DNA from: Schlesneria sp.
GTDB taxonomy: Bacteria > Planctomycetota > Planctomycetia > Planctomycetales > Planctomycetaceae
Length of the DNA stretch: 64,000 nucleotides
NCBI GenBank assembly: GCA_028291515.1
Contig: JAQGHU010000077.1
Span: forward strand, 1 to 64,000
Direction: 5' to 3'
In this document: one piece after another, positions 9,569 through 19,231 of the stretch
Position numbering within the stretch: the stretch's first letter is position 1
Layout of the letters: each line of letters starts with the position of its first letter
Position numbers and translations under genes: made by a program
The notes under the pieces: model-generated
Databases searched by the model: none
The model's input: only the letters and a program-made list of their open reading frames with translations
What the model was told of the DNA's origin: nothing

Positions 9569-9654
9569 TTGGGAGGGCGAGGCTCCTGCCGAGCCGCGCG
9601 TGTTATTGTGAGACGATCGACATGCGCGGCTTGGCAGGAGCCTCGCCCTCCCAA
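9569..9654. repeat. Long near-perfect palindrome (family B)
   Basis: The arms of about 34 bases (9569-9602 and 9621-9654) match with only two mismatches, both G-T compatible in RNA. The arm core reads GGGAGGGCGAGGCTCCTGCC. The loop is about 18 bases. When translated, the arms give peptides containing EGEAPAEP, a phrase I recognise from spurious short ORFs in planctomycete genomes, so this is a dispersed genomic element rather than a gene. It fills the gap between the YfhO-like gene start and the PhyH gene stop, both on the minus strand. Confidence 0.9.
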
Positions 9655-9677
9655 TCGGAGTTCCAACCCGTCGTGCG

Positions 9678-10520
<843 letters not shown>

Positions 10521-10630
10521 GGTCAGATTCCTGAAGAGTCAACGTGGCAGATCCCGGGCCATGCAGTATACCGCTCTTCGGCAGAGACTCAATTTCGTTT
10601 GCGACAATGCCGCATGAGGCATCAGATCCG

Positions 10631-10768
10631 TAAGAGAAGAGTTTTCACGCGAAGCCGCGGAGTCGCGAAGGAAGAAGTAAACAAATAGAGAGATGAATGT
10701 CCCCGGATTTCTCCCTGCTTAGATCTCTCTTCGCGTCTCCGCGGCTTCGCGTGGAAACCTCTTTCTTA
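10631..10768. repeat. Large palindrome (family C) overlapping the MFS stop codon
   Basis: The left arm (about 10631-10673) and right arm (about 10726-10768) form an inverted repeat of roughly 43 bases with few mismatches. The best block, CGCGAAGCCGCGGAG, at 10649-10663, is matched by CTCCGCGGCTTCGCG at 10737-10751. The centre is about 50 bases. The outer end of the right arm includes the TAA stop codon (10766-10768) of the MFS gene, so the repeat abuts the reading frame exactly. Function unknown; a folded transcript here would resemble a terminator or mRNA 3-prime end structure. Confidence 0.85.
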
Positions 10769-12169
10769 GATTTCTCGTTCCGGAGGTCGGTAGAACAAAG
10801 CCACGGGCAGCATCAAAAGTGCCGCAAACCCAAATAGCGATGCGGGTGGCAGTTCCAGCCAGTTGATGAGGATGAGCTGACCGACGAAATAAACTCCCCC
10901 TGAGCCTGCGATTCCGATCCAGTTCAGGAGATTCATGGCTCCGATGATGCGACCCTTCTGATCGCTGGGAGCGGCCGCTTGCAGATAGACCTGCAGTGGT
11001 ACGCTGAAGAATCCCGCAAACAATCCAACCGAGATCAGAGCCACCACGCTGCCATAGGGGCCCAGTAGAGACCCGCGCCGAAACGGGTCGACTTTGGCGA
11101 CTGCCGCAGGCTCCGACTTTGTTTTCGAGCTGTCAGCCGCCTGCACTTTCTGCGACACCGCTTGTTTCGCTTGCCGAATCTCGTCGCGAACAGCATCGAA
11201 TCCCGGCCCAGGCAAGCAAAGTGCCGCCAGGCTTGCGGTTAATCCCCACGCTCCCATGCGAATCATCCAGCCCCGGACGCGGTTTTTCGAGAGCATTCCC
11301 GCCAAAACGCAGCCGACCGCAATTCCGAGCCCCGTCGTGGCCGCCATGATCCCCGTTGTCAGATCGTTCAGCCCCAGTTGCTTCTTCCCGAATGCGTTAA
11401 TGGCGGGAGGATAGACCGTCCCTCCGACAAACCAAAACACCGACGACATCAGCAGCACGCCGAGTAGCGTCCGATCCTTCATCAATAGTTTTCGCGTCTC
11501 CGTCGGAATCGCGACCGATGTCCAGTCGAACCGAAGCCCCGGCTGCGCGACGGGCGTCGGCCGAATGAGCAGCGAAGTCGCCAGGCCCGTCACCGCGATG
11601 ATCAGACAGGGCAGGCTCGCGATCCACAAGTGATCGTTAAAGGCATGCTTCGCGGCCCCGGCGGCGGACAGTCCGAAAATGATTGCCAGAAATGTCGCCA
11701 TCAGCATCGAACCATTGGCCCGCGGCAAATCGCTCGTCCGCAGTAATTCTGGCAAAATGCCATATTTGGAAGGACCGAAGAACGCGCTGTGAACCCCCAT
11801 CAGGCAGAGCACACCCATCAAGACCGAGAGATTTCCGGACATGAAGCCAGCCATTCCCAGCAGCACGATCACAAATTCTGCCGCTTTGCACAGCACAATG
11901 ATCGTACGTTTGCTGTATCGATCCGACAGAAACCCTGCAAAACCGGAAAAGGCGATAAACGGCCAGGCAAACAGGATCATCGCCAGCCCCTGAGCGTCAC
12001 TTCCCCCCTCGCGAGCTCGATCGATACACAACAGCAGCACGAGTTGCTTAAACAGATTGTCGTTGAAGGCCCCCAGAAACTGAGTCAGGTTCAGCCCCCA
12101 GAACGACCGGTCCTGCAGGAGGGGCGGATGGGAATTGTCCTGATCGGCGGGAAGCGTCGTGCTGGCCAT
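10766..12169 (-). CDS. MFS transporter, LplT-like arrangement
   Basis: The 467-residue polytopic protein has about 12 hydrophobic helices. The start is soluble and the first helix contains FWGLNLTQFLGAFNDNLFKQ, a signature I associate with the MFS branch containing lysophospholipid transporter LplT. A soluble loop of about 45 residues (KQAVSQKVQAADSSKTKSEP region) separates the two six-helix halves. The exact substrate is uncertain; lysophospholipid flipping is one option, drug or solute export another. I chose the ATG at 12169 over an in-frame TTG two codons upstream. The stop codon lies inside palindrome C. It is divergent from the TPR gene at 12442. Confidence 0.85.
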   Translation of the reverse strand: MASTTLPADQDNSHPPLLQDRSFWGLNLTQFLGAFNDNLFKQLVLLLCIDRAREGGSDAQGLAMILFAWPFIAFSGFAGFLSDRYSKRTIIVLCKAAEFVIVLLGMAGFMSGNLSVLMGVLCLMGVHSAFFGPSKYGILPELLRTSDLPRANGSMLMATFLAIIFGLSAAGAAKHAFNDHLWIASLPCLIIAVTGLATSLLIRPTPVAQPGLRFDWTSVAIPTETRKLLMKDRTLLGVLLMSSVFWFVGGTVYPPAINAFGKKQLGLNDLTTGIMAATTGLGIAVGCVLAGMLSKNRVRGWMIRMGAWGLTASLAALCLPGPGFDAVRDEIRQAKQAVSQKVQAADSSKTKSEPAAVAKVDPFRRGSLLGPYGSVVALISVGLFAGFFSVPLQVYLQAAAPSDQKGRIIGAMNLLNWIGIAGSGGVYFVGQLILINWLELPPASLFGFAALLMLPVALFYRPPEREI

Positions 12170-12441
12170 GATCAATCCGTTGAGTTTGAGGCGTCGCCGG
12201 GACGACCGAATCGCCGCCGATTCGGTGCTGCGTGCCCACTATCCACGATCCGTCCACGACTATCTACTGCACCGGCCGGTCCGGGAATCCTGTCGAGACG
12301 TTCAAATCGACGAAAGAAGCTTGCGAAGTCGACGCGGGCGCGGTTTATTCTGTAGTAGCAAGTCTTTAACGAGTCCACTGAGGCGGAAGCGTCATCCCTC
12401 AGCCGACTCCAATCATCTTTGACCTGATGGAAAGCCAGCCG

Positions 12442-15400
12442 ATGAAATCACGGTTGCTTGCAGTAGCCACCACCCTGGTGTGGCTCGCCAGTACGAATAT
12501 CTCTTTCGCCGTAGAACCCTATCTGGACTTCGTGCAGGGATTGCGTGATCGACAATATTACGATTACGCACTGATCTATCTGGACCAGATTTCCGCCAAG
12601 GACAGCACGCCTGCCGAAATCAAGCAGGTCGTCCCTTACCAGAAGGCCATCATCCTTCAGGAAAGTGCCCGGACGAACCGCTCGGCCGATCGGCAACTGG
12701 AGCAGTTGAATCAGGCCGAAGCCTATCTCGAAGAGTTCGTGAAGGCGAATCCAAATCATCCCAGCGCGGCCGACGCCAACTCGGATCGAGCCACCATTCT
12801 GCTCGACAAAGGCCGCGCGGAAGTCTTGCAGTCCAAGGCTCCTTCCAATCAGGGGACAAAACGCGACTTCCAGAACAAGGCTCGCGAAACAATCGCCAAA
12901 GCCCGCACCGTCTTCCAAACCGCCTACGACCAGCACGAAGCCAACTTCAAGAAGTTTCCGTCCTTCATTGAACAGCAGAAGGATCCACAACTGTACGCGG
13001 CTCGAGCCAAGACCGAGCAGAACCTGATCACCGCCTCGCTGATGCTGGGGCGCTGTACTTACGAGGAAGCGCAGACTTACGAGCCAGATTCGAACGACTT
13101 CAAGCAACTGCTGAGCAAAGCGGCCGAAGAGTTCGAAAAGATGCATCAGAAATATCGCAGCCAGGTCGGCGGCTTGTATGCACGAGCCTACCAGGGCAAA
13201 TGCTACGAAGAACAGCGCGACCTGCAGAAAGCGATGGGGATCTACAAGGAACTGCTGGACCATCCCGGCAACGATGCCTCCTTGTCTGCACTGAAAACAC
13301 AGACGCTCTACTTCATGTTGATCTGCCTCAACAGCAAGGAACGGCACGACTACGAGTTAGCCTCCAACCTGGCCGAAGAGTGGTTGAAGAAGCATCCCGG
13401 TGAAGCCAATTCACAATACGGATTGGGTATTCAGTGGGAACAGGCGCGAGCGTACGAGGCCCTCGGCGACAACCGCGAACTGGTCAAGATCGATCAGGAA
13501 CGCTACTGGAAACAGGCACGCAATGCGGCTAACCAGATCCAAAAACTGCAGAGTGAGTATCGGGATCTGGCGAATTCGCTGAATCAGCGGATGACGGTGA
13601 AGTTGGGCGGCAAGGAAAAGGCCCCCGCCGATTTCGACACAGCCGTCGGGTTGGCCCGTCAGGCATTCTCCACCGCGCAGGACATCAAAAAGGAACTCGA
13701 CGCCGAAGTCGCGAGAAAGGCACCTGCCGAAGATATCGCGAAGCTGAAGACCGACTGGACGAACGAACTGAATGACGCCTTGCACAACTTCGAATTGGCG
13801 TTTGCACTCGCCAAGCCAAGCGATGCCAAGAAGGATTTGCTGCAGGCTCGCTTGTTTTATGCGTACACGAATTACTGGCTGCATAGAAACTACGAAGCGG
13901 CCGTGTTGGCTCAATTCGTCGCGCGAACGGCCGACAAAGAGGACAGCACCCTCGGCTTGGATGCGGCCTACATCGCCATGGCCGCCTTCGTGCAGGCCTA
14001 CAACGAGAACAAAGCGCCGATCGATCAAAAGACAGACGATCTGAAGCTGATCGTCAAAGCGAGTAATCTGATCGCCGACCGCTGGCCCTCCAGCGATAAG
14101 GCCAGCGAAGCAGAAATGATTCTGGGACGCATGCTGAGCGTCCAGAAAAAGCCTGCTGAAGCCGCACTTCACTTCGGTAAGATCCCCGCGTCCGACCCTA
14201 AATACCCGGAAGCTCAATTGGCCGCCGGTCAGGCTTATTGGACCGCGTATCTCAGTGACAGCCGCAAGACTGGTTCAGACAAGCCGACTCCCGAAAAACT
14301 GGCTGACTGGCTGAAATCGGCTCAGGAACACTTGGCGAACGGTATCAAGAAGATGACGGAAACCACCCCTAAAGAAGGGGTTCCGCCCGCCGAGTTGATT
14401 GCCGCCAAGATGTCGCTGGCTCAAATCCTGATTAGTCAGGGTAAAGATGCAGACTCGCTTAAGCTGATGCTCGAAGATCCACACTCGGTCGTTAAGGCAG
14501 TGCAGATCGCTGATGAAGCCAATCGGCCAGAGAATGGGGTGACCAGCCGTAAGTTCGCGATGGAATCCTACAAGCTGATCCTGCGATCCTACATCGGTAT
14601 GGGCAATCTCGATAAAGCCCGCGACACCATGCAGACCTTGGAAAAAATCGCCGCTGCTGGCGGAGTCGAAGGGGGTGCCGAAGTTACTGAGTTGTACGTC
14701 GGCCTTGGCAAACTGCTGAAAGACGAACTGGAACGCCTGCGAAATAACGGCGAGGCTGAACGCTCCGATAAGCTGATGACATCGTTTGAAACGTTCCTGA
14801 ATGACATGGCCAGCCGTAAAGACGGGCAGACGTTCGGAACGCTCAGTTGGATCGGCGAAACGTATTTCGCACTCGGTGAAACCGTCACCGGAGACACCGC
14901 GAAGTCAAACTCGTTCTACGAAAAAGCCGGCATCGCATTTACCGAGATTCTGAACCGCACGAAAGCAGATCAGAACTTTGCCTCACCAGCGCAACTCTAT
15001 GGGGTCAAGCTTCGACAGGTCTACGTCCTGCGGTTGAAAAAAGAATTCGAACCCGCCGAAGGCCTGATCAACGATGTGTTGAAAGAGAACCCTAACATCC
15101 TGAAAGTCCAGACGGCTGCCGCCGAACTTTATCAAGACTGGGGTACTAGCGGTCAGGCCGACAGCGTTAACAAGCTGGTCAACGCGATCCAGGGGACGAC
15201 GAAGATCAAGGGCCTGGCTTGGGGTTGGAGTCAGATTGCCGGTAAACTGCAGAAATCGACTGAGTACCCCTCTAATCCAGTCTACCTCGAGGGCGTCTTG
15301 AACGCGCGCTACAATAGCTCGTTCTGTCGCTACAAATTCGCCCGCGAACAGACGACGAAAGACAAGCAAAAGTTTCTCGAAGAATGCCGGACCGGGCTGA

Positions 15401-15993
15401 TCGGCACCTCCATCGTGACGAAGGATATGCCCGACGAGTGGTACCAGAAATACAACGCTCTTTACGGCGATGTACTTAAAGATCTGGGTCAGCACGTGGC
15501 CGATCTACCCCGCAGCGCGGCGGATGCACCTGCGGCGGCGGCCCCGACCCAACAAACGGAAGAGCCGACTCCTGGCAAGACCGATGCTTCGAAGACTGGC
15601 GATGTTCCCGTTGCCGTGAAACCACCAGAGTCAGGTGGACTTAGCACCACGACCTGGATTCTGTTCTTCGGCTGCCTCCTGGGCGGGGCGGGTTATATCG
15701 CCTGGACGTTCATCAAGAAGCCGACGACCAAGAAAAAAGGTTACCGAGCAAAAGCGACGGCTGGACCGGCGACATTCGGCGGAATCGACGTTGGCGAGGC
15801 TCAGGTACCAGTCACCTTTGCGGCACCTCCACCAAAACCAAAACCGCGTCCGGCCGCGTCCGCCGGAACCGCGGGGACCACGGCAACAAAGCCAGCAGCC
15901 AAGCCGACGGCCAAGCCAGCCACGAAAGCCGCGGCCCCTGGAACGGCACCCCCCAAACCAAAACCGAAACCACCAGCCCCTCCTGCCGGTTAA
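12442..15993 (+). CDS. Large exported TPR protein with C-terminal membrane anchor and Lys/Pro-rich tail
   Basis: From the second ATG (12442) the protein has 1183 residues. An in-frame ATG at 12427 would add MESQP ahead of the signal peptide and is less natural. Features in order: signal peptide at about 1-24 (ends SFA-VEP), a long series of helical TPR-like repeats at about 30-1030, an Ala/Pro/Thr linker, a single membrane helix at about 1070-1090 (WILFFGCLLGGAGYIAW), then a very basic tail with KKPTTKKKG and PKPKP-type repeats. By the positive-inside rule the tail is cytoplasmic and the TPR domain is outside the inner membrane. It begins a cluster with a second TPR protein, ExbB and two ExbD genes, so it is likely a periplasmic partner or scaffold for that energised complex. 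Function unproven. Confidence 0.85.
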   Translation: MKSRLLAVATTLVWLASTNISFAVEPYLDFVQGLRDRQYYDYALIYLDQISAKDSTPAEIKQVVPYQKAIILQESARTNRSADRQLEQLNQAEAYLEEFVKANPNHPSAADANSDRATILLDKGRAEVLQSKAPSNQGTKRDFQNKARETIAKARTVFQTAYDQHEANFKKFPSFIEQQKDPQLYAARAKTEQNLITASLMLGRCTYEEAQTYEPDSNDFKQLLSKAAEEFEKMHQKYRSQVGGLYARAYQGKCYEEQRDLQKAMGIYKELLDHPGNDASLSALKTQTLYFMLICLNSKERHDYELASNLAEEWLKKHPGEANSQYGLGIQWEQARAYEALGDNRELVKIDQERYWKQARNAANQIQKLQSEYRDLANSLNQRMTVKLGGKEKAPADFDTAVGLARQAFSTAQDIKKELDAEVARKAPAEDIAKLKTDWTNELNDALHNFELAFALAKPSDAKKDLLQARLFYAYTNYWLHRNYEAAVLAQFVARTADKEDSTLGLDAAYIAMAAFVQAYNENKAPIDQKTDDLKLIVKASNLIADRWPSSDKASEAEMILGRMLSVQKKPAEAALHFGKIPASDPKYPEAQLAAGQAYWTAYLSDSRKTGSDKPTPEKLADWLKSAQEHLANGIKKMTETTPKEGVPPAELIAAKMSLAQILISQGKDADSLKLMLEDPHSVVKAVQIADEANRPENGVTSRKFAMESYKLILRSYIGMGNLDKARDTMQTLEKIAAAGGVEGGAEVTELYVGLGKLLKDELERLRNNGEAERSDKLMTSFETFLNDMASRKDGQTFGTLSWIGETYFALGETVTGDTAKSNSFYEKAGIAFTEILNRTKADQNFASPAQLYGVKLRQVYVLRLKKEFEPAEGLINDVLKENPNILKVQTAAAELYQDWGTSGQADSVNKLVNAIQGTTKIKGLAWGWSQIAGKLQKSTEYPSNPVYLEGVLNARYNSSFCRYKFAREQTTKDKQKFLEECRTGLIGTSIVTKDMPDEWYQKYNALYGDVLKDLGQHVADLPRSAADAPAAAAPTQQTEEPTPGKTDASKTGDVPVAVKPPESGGLSTTTWILFFGCLLGGAGYIAWTFIKKPTTKKKGYRAKATAGPATFGGIDVGEAQVPVTFAAPPPKPKPRPAASAGTAGTTATKPAAKPTAKPATKAAAPGTAPPKPKPKPPAPPAG

Positions 15994-16088
15994 ACATCAC
16001 TCAACCCGGCGATCGGCTGCTCGAACATCAATCAAACGACGAATTCAACAAAGTGCAATCAACCGGAAATCGGTCAGGAGTCTTGTCC

Positions 16089-17132
16089 ATGACACGTCAA
16101 GCTTGGGTCGTTGCCGCAATGGCCACGCTCGTCTGCTCTCAGGCCTTTGCCATCGATATCATCACTCGCAAAAGCGACGGCAAAAAGGTCAGCGGTCAGA
16201 TCTCGGAAATGACCCGCAATGAGATTACTCTGAAGAAGGCCGTCGGCGAACCCGATGTCGTTCAGGCCAACGACGTGGCGGCGTTTCAGTGGGATTCGGG
16301 TGGACCAGAACTGCCACTTGGTTATTCGGACGAAAACAACGGCAAGTTCGAAAGCGCGATTAAGCGCTACACGAAAGCTCGCGATGATGCCAAGAATCCC
16401 AGCGACTATCTGAAAGCGGAATTCGAGTATGTGATCGCCCGCGCCACGGCTCAGATGGCCCTGGCCGATCCTGAAAAACAGAAGACCGCAGTCGCCATGC
16501 TCGAAAAAGCCCAGAAATCACGTCCAGAACATTTTCGGTATTACGATTCGATGAACCTGCTCGGCAAGGTTCAATTGGAGATGGGCGATTTCGCCGCCGC
16601 ACGAGCCACCTTCGAACAACTCAACAAGGCCCCATGGCCCGACTACAAGTTGCTGGCGAAGATCGCTTCAGGTCGAGTTTCTGTTCGTGAAGGAAACCTC
16701 GACAAGGCTGCTCAGGAATTTGCCGAAGCCGCCGCCGCCGCCACAGATTCGCCCGCCGATCAGGCCCGGAAGTATGAAGCCATGCTGGGGCAGGCCCGGG
16801 CTCTGATCACGCAAAGCAAGTTCGAAGAGGCATTGACCACTTTGGAAACTGTCACCGAAAAGGGGCCGGCCGACGAATCCGCTTTGCAGTCCGAAGCCTT
16901 CGTTCTCCAGGGAAATGCCCTGCAGGCACTGGGTCGGGCGAAAGAAGCAGCACTGGCTTATCTGCACGTCGATATTTTGTTCCCCCGTGAAAGCGCGATG
17001 CATGCCGAGGCGCTGTACAACCTCAGCAAGACTTGGAAGCTGGTTCAGCAAGAAGATCGCAGCTCTGCCGCAGGGGGAAAACTGGTTCAACTCTACCCGA
17101 ATAGTGCCTGGAGAAAGAAACTGGCACAATAA
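16089..17132 (+). CDS. Exported TPR protein upstream of ExbB
   Basis: The 347-residue protein starts at the ATG at 16089, which has AGGAG eight bases upstream and begins the signal peptide MTRQAWVVAAMATLVCSQAFA. A GTG twelve codons earlier is possible but lies before the ribosome site. After export, residues about 22-65 form a small beta-rich domain (SDGKKVSGQISEMTRNEITL), followed by helical TPR repeats at about 90-345. It lies 95 bases after the large TPR gene and 141 bases before ExbB, all on one strand. The most likely role is a periplasmic adaptor of the ExbB-ExbD complex. I know of no functional assignment for this type. Confidence 0.85.
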   Translation: MTRQAWVVAAMATLVCSQAFAIDIITRKSDGKKVSGQISEMTRNEITLKKAVGEPDVVQANDVAAFQWDSGGPELPLGYSDENNGKFESAIKRYTKARDDAKNPSDYLKAEFEYVIARATAQMALADPEKQKTAVAMLEKAQKSRPEHFRYYDSMNLLGKVQLEMGDFAAARATFEQLNKAPWPDYKLLAKIASGRVSVREGNLDKAAQEFAEAAAAATDSPADQARKYEAMLGQARALITQSKFEEALTTLETVTEKGPADESALQSEAFVLQGNALQALGRAKEAALAYLHVDILFPRESAMHAEALYNLSKTWKLVQQEDRSSAAGGKLVQLYPNSAWRKKLAQ

Positions 17133-17273
17133 CCTCTGGAAACAGCGGGCACCGCTCCTTAGAATCTGCGCTGCGTTACAAACCGCCAAAGCTACCTAGA
17201 CTCACGGCGGTTCAACTCAACTCAGGCTCACGACTATCGGTTCGAACCGGACCGGTAACTCAAGGACGGTAAC

Positions 17274-18128
17274 TTGAAAGGGATTGAATTGAATCGCTCG
17301 AACGGATTCGGCAGTGTCTGGGGTGCGGTATTGGCCGCGTTCTTTTGTCTCTTCCTGGTTGGCGGCACAGAGTCGATTAGCTTCGCTCAAGAGGACGAGA
17401 CTGTCACGCCCGCCCCCACTTTTGACAGGATGCCTGAATCCCGCCACCACAGGGAATCATTTCTGGCATCCATGATCCACGCGTCGGGGATCTTTGGGTT
17501 TTTGATCATGCTGGTGTCGGTCGTGATGATCGCCATCATCATGATTCTCGGCCTGCAACTGCGTCGCGACAACTACCTGCCCCCCTCGCTCCTTGAACAG
17601 TTCGAGCAGCGGTTGCAGGCGAGAGACTATCAGGGGGCCTACGACGCGGCGAAGGACAGTGAATCTTTTATTGGCCGTATTCTGGCTGCCGGGATGTCAC
17701 GCTGGCCCCGCTTTGAAGAGGCCGAATCGCGTATGCAGCAAGTTGGCGAAGACGAAACGATGGCCATGGAACACAAGATCGGTTACCTGGCCCTGATCGG
17801 CTCGATCGCCCCGATGCTGGGACTGCTCGGTACCGTCCAGGGGATGGTGTACAGCTTTCAGGTTATTGCGAACTCAAGCACCTCGCCAAAGCCAGCCGAT
17901 CTTGCTGACGGCATCGCGACGGCGTTGTTCACGACCTTGGAAGGTCTGGTCGTCGCGATTCCGGCGATTGTCTTCTATGCCCTCTTCAAGAACCGACTGG
18001 ACCGCTTCCTGATGGAATGCGGATTCGTCGCCGACAACTTGTTGAAAGATTTCCAAAGCGTGGGCCAGTCGGCCGCCAAGGCTGGTGGTGCCGCAGCAAC
18101 GGGTGTTCACGCCGCGCGCCAGGAATAG
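17274..18128 (+). CDS. MotA/TolQ/ExbB-family proton channel subunit
   Basis: The 284-residue protein belongs to the pentameric ExbB/TolQ family, which with ExbD/TolR turns proton flow into mechanical work across the envelope. It has an N-terminal hydrophobic segment resembling a signal peptide (about 12-39), a first membrane helix at about 70-95, and the conserved channel region with LALIGSIAPMLGLLGTVQGM near 170-190 and ALFTTLEGLVVAIPAIVFYA near 221-240. The two Thr-containing helices match the family pore. The start is TTG at 17274, preceded by AAGGACGG; no ATG would keep the N-terminal hydrophobic segment. It is followed by two ExbD genes. Confidence 0.93.
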   Translation: MKGIELNRSNGFGSVWGAVLAAFFCLFLVGGTESISFAQEDETVTPAPTFDRMPESRHHRESFLASMIHASGIFGFLIMLVSVVMIAIIMILGLQLRRDNYLPPSLLEQFEQRLQARDYQGAYDAAKDSESFIGRILAAGMSRWPRFEEAESRMQQVGEDETMAMEHKIGYLALIGSIAPMLGLLGTVQGMVYSFQVIANSSTSPKPADLADGIATALFTTLEGLVVAIPAIVFYALFKNRLDRFLMECGFVADNLLKDFQSVGQSAAKAGGAAATGVHAARQE

Positions 18129-18254
18129 CTGCTCGCGATCGTGAACGGAATGCCGGTACGACCGATGTTATGCTGAAGCATAACCTACGCGAGCCAGGCA
18201 GGAAATTAGCACTGATCGAGGCCGCTGGCATTGTTTCGCCGTTGAGGATGCTTC

Positions 18255-18734
18255 ATGAAGACCCGCAAGATCGAACTGGGGTTCACTGGCCCCAATATGA
18301 TACCGATGATCGATATCGTATTTCAGCTCGTGATGTTCTTCATGATCGCCATCACTTTTGAAAACTCGAAGGCCGATGAACGTGTCAAGCTTCCACGCGA
18401 CATGCTCGCCAAGCCGCCCGAAGTGAAGCCCGAACACGAACTGGTTCTGAACTTCGGATACCAACGCGACAAGAACGGAAACAAGATCAATGCCGTTCCA
18501 ACCGTGTTCTATAACGATCGCGATTTCGAAGTGGGAGAACTGACGCGAGTTCTTGACGCAGAGAAACGCGTACTGGAAGAAACTCAGGGAAGGGATGTCA
18601 TCGAGAAGGTGACAGTGCAGATTCGTGCGGACTCCGAAGTCGCCAATGGGCTCGTGCAGCAGCTCATCAAGAAATGTCAGGACAGCGGCTTCACGAAGGT
18701 GTCAGTCGTCGACCGCGGCCGAAAGGGTCTGTAA
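18255..18734 (+). CDS. ExbD/TolR-family protein 1 (Asp present)
   Basis: This 159-residue ExbD-type subunit has a short cytoplasmic N-terminus, one membrane helix and a periplasmic domain. The helix reads NMIPMIDIVFQLVMFFMIAI; D20 (codon 18312-18314) is at the position of the proton-carrying Asp of ExbD/TolR (family knowledge). The periplasmic part ends with a typical small alpha/beta domain carrying KVTVQIRADSEVANGLVQQL and VSVVDRGRKG. GAGGATG lies about 5 bases before the ATG. Its stop overlaps the next start by one base (TAATG), so the two ExbD proteins are translationally coupled and probably made in similar amounts. Confidence 0.94.
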   Translation: MKTRKIELGFTGPNMIPMIDIVFQLVMFFMIAITFENSKADERVKLPRDMLAKPPEVKPEHELVLNFGYQRDKNGNKINAVPTVFYNDRDFEVGELTRVLDAEKRVLEETQGRDVIEKVTVQIRADSEVANGLVQQLIKKCQDSGFTKVSVVDRGRKGL

Positions 18735-19231
18735 TGAAGTTCGCGAACAGCACGGTGCCGACGAAAATCGTCATTCCAATGGCGCCGATGATCAATGTCA
18801 TCTTCCTGTTGCTGATCTTCTCGATGCTCAGCATGAAGATCGTTTCGCCGGAAGCGAACTTCAATATCAACCTGCCAGTCACCGCCCCTTCGCACGCGCA
18901 GTCCCATGCCAGCCTGCCTGTTATCAAAGTGGGCCTGGAGTCAGACCGGGATGGCAACCTGACTCAATTGACACTGGGGGGCACCAACCTTGGCAACGAC
19001 GAAGCCGCTTTCGACCGACTGAACAAGGAACTCCTCTTGCTCATCGGACGCCCGGGACACCCGCACACCAAGGATATCGAAGTCGAACTCGATGCCGACT
19101 ACGAGTGCCAGTACCAGTATGTCGCGAAGGCGATCTCACTCTGCACAGGCAAGTCCGATCCACAAACTCAGCAAGGGGCCCGGTATGTCGAAAAGATCAA
19201 GTTCGCGCCGCCGCATAAACCCAAGAGCTGA
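18734..19231 (+). CDS. ExbD/TolR-family protein 2 with Asn at the proton-relay position
   Basis: The 165-residue protein starts with the ATG overlapping the stop of ExbD1; an upstream extension in the same frame is an artefact of that overlap. The architecture matches ExbD: helix at about 12-35 ([20 protein letters not shown]) and a periplasmic domain to residue 165. Where ExbD1 has D20, this protein has N21 (codon AAT, 18794-18796), so the usual proton-carrying Asp is missing. The periplasmic domain also holds two cysteines (CQYQY and SLC). It probably pairs with ExbD1 as a heterodimer in which only one subunit carries protons. ExbD-family identity is clear; the working model is inference. 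Confidence 0.9.
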   Translation: MKFANSTVPTKIVIPMAPMINVIFLLLIFSMLSMKIVSPEANFNINLPVTAPSHAQSHASLPVIKVGLESDRDGNLTQLTLGGTNLGNDEAAFDRLNKELLLLIGRPGHPHTKDIEVELDADYECQYQYVAKAISLCTGKSDPQTQQGARYVEKIKFAPPHKPKS

